Under the pieces are notes generated by a model. It made no database searches. It was not told the origin of the DNA and saw only the letters and a program-made list of their open reading frames with translations. Shown here one piece after another: positions 1 to 5,460 of a DNA stretch of 5,460 bases. Numbering within the stretch: the first letter of the stretch is position 1; each line of letters starts with the position of its first letter. The stretch is from Planctomycetota bacterium. GTDB lineage: Bacteria; Planctomycetota; Phycisphaerae; Sedimentisphaerales; Anaerohalosphaeraceae. The position numbers were made by a program, and so were the translations under genes. The DNA lies in NCBI GenBank assembly GCA_021160785.1, contig JAGHBX010000014.1:1-5460 (forward strand), in the 5' to 3' direction.

Positions 1-1890
1 GCCCCGGATTACTTCGGCGGTTTTGGCGGGACCAATCCCCCTGAGATAATCTGGGACTTGACCGGGGGCGGCGACACACCTGTCGGTACGCTCATAATCT
101 GGCAGTACCAGAACGATGGTGGCGGGAACAACCAGGTCGGTAACCACGCCCGCACGATTGAGCTGCAATTCAACACCGAAGCCCAGGGATCAGACACCTT
201 CGCCGGTCCGATCGCGACCGTAATGGCCCTGCCTACTCTTACCGGTGACGACAACGTGGCGCAGCCGCTTGCTTTGCCCGGAGGAGAGTACCGCTACGTA
301 AGTATGAAGATAACCGATAACCATGCAGGCGACCCTGACGGCGTAGGCGTACATGCAACAATCGGTGGCGATCGCGTGGGTCTTGGCGAGGTTCGTTTTG
401 CCACTGAGACGTACCTGACGGAAGAGAATTTTTCCAAGGCTTTGAATCCGCAAGTTGAACAGACCGACAGCGCTGTCCCTGCCGATGTGGATGTTACGTT
501 GAGTTGGGACACCGGCTTGATCTACAACCCCGAAGACGCCAACGAGGTTATCGCCGACCCTTCAATCGTAAAGCACGCCATTTTCATGAGCAACGGGAGC
601 CTTACAGACCCGAATCTTTACTTTGTCGACGAGATAGATGCGTCGGGGAGCGGGGCATCTTACGGTCCGATTGCTCTGTCAAGGAGCAGGACCTTTTATT
701 GGCGTATAGATGAAGTGACCGACACAAACAGTATCGGCGGCGATGTATGGTCTTTTGTGACGATGACTGCCGATCCGACGATCGTTTCCGGCCCTGCCGA
801 TCAATATATAAATGTCGGCGACACCGCGATGTTTGGTGTGGAAGCTACCAACCCGTTTACAGACGACAGCAGCGGATTGAGCTATGAATGGCACCGCGTC
901 GATGACTCCGGGGATGCAATTGTCGGCGGCGACTCTCCGACGTATACGACTCCGGAACAGACGACTGATAACAGCGACGACGGTTATTACTGTGTTGTGT
1001 CTATTGTGGTGCCTGATGTTGATGCTTCTGCAGTTACCGATATGGCGTATGTGGTTATCAAGCAGAGGATTGCTTACTGGCCTTTCGATGGGACGTATGA
1101 GAATATTGACGATGCTTCCGGTCTGACGGACGGAGTACCCGTTGGCGATCCCAACTTTGCCGAAGGCCTGGTCAACGCCGGACAGGCTCTGACACTTGAC
1201 GGGACGGACGGCTACGTCTCTGTCGAAAACGATGCGCTGGACTGGAGCGCCACGGGAAGTTTCTCGATCAGCCTCTGGACCAACGTCAATGTTGGTAGTG
1301 GGGGCCATCGTGCGGCCATCAGTAACCGTTACGACCCGGCGGCGGAAGGCTATCCAAAATATGGATTTATCCTGTACGCCCAGCCCGGTAATACGTGGGG
1401 ATTTTGGACCGGTGTACAAGGTAGCTGGGCTGGTCCCGGCGGCGTACCTTTTGTCAGCGGGGAATGGATTCATCTGGCTATCACGTTTGAGCCGACCGGC
1501 AGTTCCGGCGAAAATCTCGTGGGAACTTCAACTTTGTATGTCAACGGCGTACAATCCCGCCAGATAGAAGGAGATTTGTACAAGCCTCAACTGCCCGGCC
1601 AAAGCGACTTGTTTATTGGCGCAGGTCAGAATGAGGATCCGGCCAATTTCTTCTTCAACGGCCTGATTGACGACGTGCGTGCCTACAACTACGCGATTAC
1701 CCACGAGAAGGTGGCTACATTGTACACCGATGTGGTCGGTCCGGCGTGTATTTTCGGGAATCCCGCGGCTGACGTTACCGGACCGGAAGGAATACCGGAT
1801 TGTGCCGTTGATTTCTTTGACTTTGCTGAGTTTGCAGCGCAATGGCTCGAGCACGGTTTCTTCCCGTACCGTCCGGGTGAGATAGATTAG
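1..1890 (+). CDS. Secreted multidomain protein with LamG domain and C-terminal dockerin-like module (5' partial)
   Basis: The frame is open from the first base and stops at TAG (1888-1890), leaving 629 visible residues; the true start and any signal peptide lie upstream. Window residues 1-138 form a discoidin-like sandwich (motifs GTLIIWQY at 29-36, GNHAR at 47-51, FNTEAQG near 57-63, GGDRVGLGEVRF at 122-133). Residues 149-258 are an FN3-like module (W168, FYWRIDE at 232-238, VWSF at 249-252). Residues 260-354 are Ig-like (core W297, DDGYYC at 326-331, no partner cysteine visible in the B strand). Residues 357-580 are a LamG/concanavalin-type domain, opening AYWPFDG and closing GLIDDVRAYNYAI. 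Residues 583-617 are a dockerin-like module (D600, D604, D607, then AAQWL), with no membrane anchor or PEP-CTERM tail after it. The domains point to extracellular glycan or protein binding; no enzyme domain is seen. The exact ligand is unknown. Domain calls come from motif recognition, with LamG and the terminal module the surest. Confidence 0.93.
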   Translation, partial: APDYFGGFGGTNPPEIIWDLTGGGDTPVGTLIIWQYQNDGGGNNQVGNHARTIELQFNTEAQGSDTFAGPIATVMALPTLTGDDNVAQPLALPGGEYRYVSMKITDNHAGDPDGVGVHATIGGDRVGLGEVRFATETYLTEENFSKALNPQVEQTDSAVPADVDVTLSWDTGLIYNPEDANEVIADPSIVKHAIFMSNGSLTDPNLYFVDEIDASGSGASYGPIALSRSRTFYWRIDEVTDTNSIGGDVWSFVTMTADPTIVSGPADQYINVGDTAMFGVEATNPFTDDSSGLSYEWHRVDDSGDAIVGGDSPTYTTPEQTTDNSDDGYYCVVSIVVPDVDASAVTDMAYVVIKQRIAYWPFDGTYENIDDASGLTDGVPVGDPNFAEGLVNAGQALTLDGTDGYVSVENDALDWSATGSFSISLWTNVNVGSGGHRAAISNRYDPAAEGYPKYGFILYAQPGNTWGFWTGVQGSWAGPGGVPFVSGEWIHLAITFEPTGSSGENLVGTSTLYVNGVQSRQIEGDLYKPQLPGQSDLFIGAGQNEDPANFFFNGLIDDVRAYNYAITHEKVATLYTDVVGPACIFGNPAADVTGPEGIPDCAVDFFDFAEFAAQWLEHGFFPYRPGEID

Positions 1891-1911
1891 TATGCTGGAT
1901 TTTTGGATTGT

Positions 1912-1938
1912 TCCGAATGTTATGTAATCACGTTCGGA
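1912..1938 (+). terminator. Hairpin just downstream of the first gene
   Basis: TCCGAATGT (1912-1920) pairs with ACGTTCGGA (1930-1938), giving a 9-bp stem with one G-U pair and a 9-base loop. It begins 21 bases after the stop codon of the first gene. No T-run follows directly, so it is not a classical intrinsic terminator. It could stabilise the 3' end of the mRNA, act with the T-rich region further down, or be a protein-binding inverted repeat. The pairing is seen in the sequence; the role is inferred. Confidence 0.45.
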
Positions 1939-1953
1939 CATGAGGCAGCATGG

Positions 1954-2018
1954 AGGCAGGCGGAGCCTGTGTGGATTTTACGCGCAGGTTCTGCCTGTTC
2001 TTTAATTTGTATTTTCGA
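1954..2018 (+). terminator. Possible intrinsic terminator region with alternative pairings and T-rich tail
   Basis: Several short complementary blocks lie here. CAGGC (1957-1961) pairs with GCCTG (1965-1969) around a 3-base loop, and CAGG (1985-1988) pairs with CCTG (1994-1997). Alternatively AGGCAG (1954-1959) pairs with CTGCCT (1991-1996), enclosing the interval. A T-rich stretch (TTCTTTAATTTGTATTTT, 1998-2015) follows the last arm, as expected for a Rho-independent terminator, although the T-run is interrupted. If real, it would make the two genes separate transcription units. The stems are short, so confidence is low. Confidence 0.35.
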
Positions 2019-2052
2019 ATAAGTCACAAAAGAACTTAGTGGCGGCAACATT

Positions 2053-2062
2053 GAAAGCGAAG
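2053..2062 (+). promoter_or_regulatory. Weak purine-rich ribosome binding region for the second gene
   Basis: GAAAGCGAAG ends five bases before the ATG at 2068. It resembles a Shine-Dalgarno sequence only loosely, with no GGAGG core. An in-frame stop (TAA, 2020-2022) bounds the start region, so the only close alternative is GTG at 2062, two codons upstream. ATG 2068 is preferred because it places a basic n-region directly before the hydrophobic signal segment. No convincing -35/-10 promoter was identified in the gap. Confidence 0.3.
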
Positions 2063-2067
2063 TGCTT

Positions 2068-2154
2068 ATGCGTGGGTGGTGTTCAAGGCGATTATATCAT
2101 TTGGCTTTATTATTCCTGACAGTGCCGGTAGTTTGCTGTTGTCATGCCCGGGCG
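2068..2154 (+). other. N-terminal signal peptide of the CotH-type protein
   Basis: The first 29 residues have a basic n-region (R2, R7, R8), a hydrophobic core from L12 to C25 and an A-R-A cleavage motif ending at A29, fitting signal peptidase I. Three consecutive cysteines (C23-C25) sit in the core, but no lipobox precedes them, so a lipoprotein is unlikely. SRRLYH (6-11) partly resembles a twin-arginine motif, but the strongly hydrophobic core favours the Sec route. Confidence 0.85.
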
Positions 2155-5100
2155 GAGTTGATCAGCGCTGAAGGCAATGTTACGCTCATCAGCGGATCGT
2201 TTTACTACCCTGTGTCATGTGCAAGTGACGGCAACATTCTTTCACGCTGGGCAACGGATTCGCCGGGCGGATATCAGTCTGATTACTTCGAAAGTGGTCC
2301 GGTTCCGGTTCTCGTTCTGGATTTGGGCGTCGACGTTACCATAAGCCGGGTCGCATTCCGGGGGTTCGGAACAAATGGGCCCAGCAATAACTCTGCAAGC
2401 ATGTTCTCGCTGCGTTTTGCAACAGAAGCCCAGGGCCCGGATGATATGGGCGGCTCGATTCTCTATGCTCCGGTGTTCTACCCTGCCAATCTTGACCAGA
2501 GCGTGCAGCAGGACTTCGATTTTAGCCAACTTGTCACGGCAAGGTATGTCGAGGTTGCCGTTGGTGACAATTACTTCGATCCAACTCAACCGTTCCTCGG
2601 CGGTGATCGAGTGGGCCTTTCCGAGATTCAGTTTGAAAAGACATCGGTGAACAGGGCGTCGGACCCTGAACCGGTAAACGGCGTAAAAGAGGTGGGGACA
2701 AATCTTATCCTCCGGTGGAAAACTGCCGTAGTGCCGGATCCGGCAGGTGAACAACCCACAATACCGAATCCTGATATAATCAAGCATCTGGTTTACCTCA
2801 GCCACGGGGGCGTCGAGGACCGGGAAGTGTTCTTCGTCGACGAGGTCGGCGCGGGTGAGCCCGTTAGCGAGTGGGCTCAGTTTGGCCCTGTGCCTTTGCA
2901 TGATAAAACGACATATTACTGGCGGATCGACGAGTACATAAGCCAGACAGAGACACTTACCGGGGAGATTTGGTCGTTTACCACCAAGGCGGATCCTGCG
3001 CCGTGTATAGAAACCGATCTAAATGACGACTGCCGTGTGGATGCGGCGGATCTCCTGATCTTCGCCGACCAGTGGCTGGCGGATATGTTCAGCCCCGCAG
3101 ACTTTGTCGATCGGGACGGGGTAAACCTGACCGACTTTGCGTTGCTGTCCTCACAATGGGGCAGCGCCGGCGCCAGACTCGTAATCAACGAATTCATGGC
3201 CAGCAACGACGGCTTCACGCTGGATGAGGACGGTATGACATCCGACTGGGTCGAAATATACAATCCAACCTCCACCACAATTAATCTTGACGGATGGTAT
3301 CTCACAGATGATGTTAGAGACCTCGAAAAGTGGCGTTTCCCCGACGTTTCCATTGGGTCCGAAGAATATCGCATTGTTTTTGCTTCCGGCAGAGACCGCG
3401 CCCAGGCAGGTTCCGAGTTACACACCAATTTCGTTTTGGATATCAAGGGTGAGTATCTGGCTTTGGTCCGGCCGGACGGTGAGACGGTCGAACACGCCTG
3501 GTCGATGGTCCCCAGGCAGTATGAAGATGTTTCTTTCGGATTGGCGACGCACCCGGGACGCGACAAGCCCGAAGGCTGCTATTTTCTCACACCTACTCTG
3601 CGAGCGGCAAACAGTGCGCCATATCCGAACACCGGACCGAAAATCACGGATGTATCGCACTATCCGGCACGACCGCTTCCCGGTGAAGATATCACGGTTA
3701 CGGCGACAATAGCCCAAGTGGACGGCCCGGTTTCCTCTGTAACGCTGACCTGGCGGGTAATGTTTGGCAATGACCAGAGCGCTGCGATGCATGATGACGG
3801 GCTTCACGGAGACGGCCAGGCCGACGATGGCGTGTACGGGTATATAATCCCGTCAGGCGTTGCCGGGGCCGGACAGATGCTGCGCTATTACATCGAGACC
3901 GCCGATACCTCGGGTAACGAGAATCGTTTGCCACTGCCTTTGGATCTAACCGGCGTCAATCAATCGCCCCGCTATTTCGGAACGGTCATTGCCGATCCTT
4001 CGGTGCAAAGCCAACTGTCTGTGATGGAGTGGTTCACCACAAGCAAGAGCGCCTCGCACAGCCGCACGGGAACACGAGCCTGCGTATACTACCAGGGCCG
4101 GTTCTATGACAACATTTACGTGAGGAAGAGGGGCCAGGCAACCAACGCATACTCCCAGAAATTCAATTTCAACAAAGGGTCTGACTTCTATGTAAATGAC
4201 AGACTTGACAATGTGGGTGAAATAAACATGAACGCCCAGGGCGCCGATCCCGCTTATATCCGACAGACCCTGGCATTCGATACGCATAAATGGTGCGGTA
4301 CACCTTCCTGTGAATCATTTCTCGTACTCATGCAACTCAACAGCGGATTTGATCGGGTCGGCGTATTGATCGAGCAGGTCGACGAAGACTTTCTCCAACG
4401 CCACGGTCGAGACCCGGACGGCGCCCTGTACAAGTTTATCCAGCGAAGTGGAGAGACTGAGGCTCAGGCGGATCCCATACATTACCCGTATCTGCCGCAC
4501 ACACCGTGCTTTTCGGATACCGACAACGGTATTGAAAAGAAGATACGGCAGTGGGAGGATTTCTCGGATCTTCAGGCCGTTGTCGACGGCCTTATGGCGC
4601 CGACCGAATTGCAGCGTCAACGGTACGTGTTTGACAACTTCAATCTGCCGGAAATGATGAATTACCTGACGGCCCGCGCCATCTCCAACGACTGCGACGA
4701 TACGCGCAAGAACTTCTATTTCTATCGTGACACCAACGGCACGGGCGAGTGGGAAATCTACCCGTGGGACAACGATTTCACTTTCGGAATCACCGGAGAT
4801 GGCGGAACTTACAGGGATCATCCGTTTTTCGGCGACGAGGAACATCTAAAACCCAGCACCAAACAGTGGAACGTGTATTTCGATGTCATGTTCAAGCTCC
4901 CACAAACACGCCAGATGTACCTGCGGCGACTTCGCACCATGATGGACGAGTTACTCCAGCCGCCGGACACGCCAACAGACCAGTTAAAGTATGAAGCTAT
5001 ATGCGATGCGATGGGCGAACCCCTGTACCCTCATATAAGCGTGTCAGTTTCAAGCGTGAAAAGCTTTTTCCCAAATCGAAGGAATGAACTCTATGTCAAA

Positions 5101-5460
5101 TACGGGCCTGGGGGCACAGAGCCCCTCATACCGCAGGCACAGGATGGGGGAACGGAGATTGTCGTAACGTCTACGATAATTTCGGGTAATCCCGGCGAAA
5201 CGACGGCCTATTATTACATTCCTTCCGACGCCTCTCTGGGGACGCAATGGACGAAAACGGACTTTGAGCACAACTGGCCCAGCGGCTACACTGGTATCGG
5301 TTACGAAAGACATCCGGGCGACAGCGTAAATTTCACTTCGCTTATCAAGACGGACGTCAACGATATGATGGCCGGCAGGACTTCCATATATGTTCGAATC
5401 CCGTTTGAGATCGACGATCCCGCGGCGTTTGACTCCCTGATACTCAGAATGAAGTATGAC
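2068..5460 (+). CDS. Exported CotH-type kinase-like protein with lamin tail, dockerin-like and discoidin-like domains (3' partial)
   Basis: An uninterrupted frame of 1131 codons from ATG 2068 to the window end; the stop lies beyond. Order of parts: signal peptide 1-29; discoidin-like sandwich about 32-193 (FATEAQG, GGDRVGLSEIQF at 178-189); FN3-like module about 196-308 (W217, YYWRIDEY at 283-290, IWSFTT); two dockerin-like loops 313-364 (D317, N319, D321, D325, D328, QWL; then D348, D350, D356, SQW); lamin tail domain about 371-515 (VINEFMASN, SDWVEIYN, DGWYLTDD, closing near PTLRAAN); Ig-like linker about 524-622 with an acidic motif at 574-590; CotH-type domain about 650-962; beta-rich region about 1016 onward (YYYIPSD, GYTGIGYE). 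CotH of Bacillus spores is an atypical protein kinase phosphorylating coat proteins; here the likely site of action is the periplasm or cell surface. No substrate is evident in the window. The first two modules match those of the preceding gene. The family and architecture are well supported; kinase activity is inferred. Confidence 0.95.
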   Translation, partial: MRGWCSRRLYHLALLFLTVPVVCCCHARAELISAEGNVTLISGSFYYPVSCASDGNILSRWATDSPGGYQSDYFESGPVPVLVLDLGVDVTISRVAFRGFGTNGPSNNSASMFSLRFATEAQGPDDMGGSILYAPVFYPANLDQSVQQDFDFSQLVTARYVEVAVGDNYFDPTQPFLGGDRVGLSEIQFEKTSVNRASDPEPVNGVKEVGTNLILRWKTAVVPDPAGEQPTIPNPDIIKHLVYLSHGGVEDREVFFVDEVGAGEPVSEWAQFGPVPLHDKTTYYWRIDEYISQTETLTGEIWSFTTKADPAPCIETDLNDDCRVDAADLLIFADQWLADMFSPADFVDRDGVNLTDFALLSSQWGSAGARLVINEFMASNDGFTLDEDGMTSDWVEIYNPTSTTINLDGWYLTDDVRDLEKWRFPDVSIGSEEYRIVFASGRDRAQAGSELHTNFVLDIKGEYLALVRPDGETVEHAWSMVPRQYEDVSFGLATHPGRDKPEGCYFLTPTLRAANSAPYPNTGPKITDVSHYPARPLPGEDITVTATIAQVDGPVSSVTLTWRVMFGNDQSAAMHDDGLHGDGQADDGVYGYIIPSGVAGAGQMLRYYIETADTSGNENRLPLPLDLTGVNQSPRYFGTVIADPSVQSQLSVMEWFTTSKSASHSRTGTRACVYYQGRFYDNIYVRKRGQATNAYSQKFNFNKGSDFYVNDRLDNVGEINMNAQGADPAYIRQTLAFDTHKWCGTPSCESFLVLMQLNSGFDRVGVLIEQVDEDFLQRHGRDPDGALYKFIQRSGETEAQADPIHYPYLPHTPCFSDTDNGIEKKIRQWEDFSDLQAVVDGLMAPTELQRQRYVFDNFNLPEMMNYLTARAISNDCDDTRKNFYFYRDTNGTGEWEIYPWDNDFTFGITGDGGTYRDHPFFGDEEHLKPSTKQWNVYFDVMFKLPQTRQMYLRRLRTMMDELLQPPDTPTDQLKYEAICDAMGEPLYPHISVSVSSVKSFFPNRRNELYVKYGPGGTEPLIPQAQDGGTEIVVTSTIISGNPGETTAYYYIPSDASLGTQWTKTDFEHNWPSGYTGIGYERHPGDSVNFTSLIKTDVNDMMAGRTSIYVRIPFEIDDPAAFDSLILRMKYD
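3013..3159 (+). other. Two dockerin-like calcium-loop repeats inside the CotH-type protein
   Basis: Residues 317-337 follow the pattern D-x-N-x-D-C-x-V-D-x-x-D, ending in FADQWL; residues 345-364 repeat it as D-R-D-G-V-N-L-T-D, ending in LLSSQW. The acidic positions resemble dockerin or EF-hand calcium loops. The second loop seems a residue shorter than the first. In planctomycete secreted proteins this module usually lies at the C-terminus, as it does in the neighbouring gene, so its internal position is unusual. Calcium binding and any cohesin-like partner are inferred. Confidence 0.7.
3178..3612 (+). other. Lamin tail domain (LTD) region
   Basis: Residues 371-515 open with LVINEFMASN, then SDWVEIYN (392-399), LDGWYLTDD (407-415) and KWRFPD (421-426), and finish near PTLRAAN (509-515). 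This run of motifs is characteristic of bacterial lamin tail domains, an Ig-like fold common in secreted proteins and often placed before CotH domains. Its usual role is binding or spacing; it has no catalytic residues. Confidence 0.85.
4015..4953 (+). other. CotH-type atypical kinase domain
   Basis: Residues about 650-962. Visible landmarks are VRKRGQAT (685-692) and QKFNFNK (697-703), matching the R-x-RG-x-x-T...K block in which the lysine probably contacts nucleotide. IEQVDEDFL (768-776) and LYKF (787-790) follow. NDCDDTRKNFYFY (874-886) has D877 and N882 at the D-x4-N spacing of kinase catalytic loops, and PWDNDFTFG (899-907) matches the WD-x-D metal-binding motif. All main motif positions are filled, which argues for an active domain. 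Assignment of individual catalytic roles is by analogy with Bacillus CotH and needs an alignment. Confidence 0.85.

Noticed and set aside
58..60. TTG at 58 as the start of the first gene
   Set aside because: The frame is open to base 1 and the upstream residues (DYFGGFGG, PEIIWDL) continue the same sandwich domain, so the real start is outside the window.
679..1473. 264-codon open frame on the minus strand
   Set aside because: It lies wholly antisense to the Ig-like and LamG coding region, is arginine-rich with no recognisable domain, and the plus frame has clear family motifs throughout.
1891..2067. Small gene, tRNA or riboswitch in the gap
   Set aside because: No ORF with a start and ribosome binding site, no cloverleaf or conserved riboswitch core could be recognised.
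2083..2100. Twin-arginine (Tat) export motif
   Set aside because: SRRLYH matches only partly and the following core is strongly hydrophobic, more typical of Sec signals; a signal-peptide predictor would settle it.
2134..2142. Three consecutive cysteines as a lipoprotein attachment site
   Set aside because: The residues before them (V-P-V-V) do not form a lipobox, and a good A-R-A signal peptidase I site follows.
2242..2901. 219-codon open frame on the minus strand
   Set aside because: Antisense to the discoidin-like and FN3-like modules of the CotH-type gene; no motif, no plausible context.
2916..3566. 216-codon open frame on the minus strand
   Set aside because: Serine-rich composition typical of an antisense shadow; the plus strand encodes a clear lamin tail domain here.

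Overview
The window holds two large, same-strand, same-frame genes for secreted multidomain proteins, separated by a 177-base gap. Both run off the window: the first lacks its 5' end and the second lacks its 3' end. No RNA gene, mobile element, CRISPR array or metabolic gene was seen.

Organism: the style is that of Planctomycetes, most likely the Phycisphaerae/Sedimentisphaerales side. This is inferred from three features. Both proteins carry a short acidic dockerin-like module of the type 'DLNxDCxVDxxDLxxFAxQWL'. Both carry a beta-sandwich module with the signature 'YYWRIDE...G-x-[VI]-WSF'. The second combines lamin-tail and CotH-type domains in one exported protein. The assignment rests on recalled family knowledge, not on a search.

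Layout: 1-1890 is the 3' part of a gene for a protein with, in order, a discoidin-like carbohydrate-binding-type sandwich, an FN3-like module, an Ig-like domain, a LamG/concanavalin-type domain and a C-terminal dockerin-like module. 1891-2067 is non-coding and contains a clear hairpin followed by a second, T-rich-tailed hairpin region that may terminate transcription. 2068-5460 is an open frame of 1131 codons. It begins with a signal peptide and continues as discoidin-like sandwich, FN3-like module, two dockerin-like calcium loops, lamin tail domain, Ig-like linker domain with an acidic motif, CotH-type atypical kinase domain, and the start of another beta-rich domain.

How they relate: the first two modules of the two proteins are recognisably homologous, so the genes are tandem paralogues in their N-terminal halves with exchanged C-terminal halves. 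Both are expected to act outside the cytoplasm. LamG, discoidin-like and Ig-like modules suggest binding of glycans or surface proteins, and the CotH domain suggests possible phosphorylation of extracytoplasmic proteins. The most notable points are the apparent fusion of two complete architectures inside the second gene and the well-preserved kinase-like motifs of its CotH domain. I do not see evidence here for a wholly new system.
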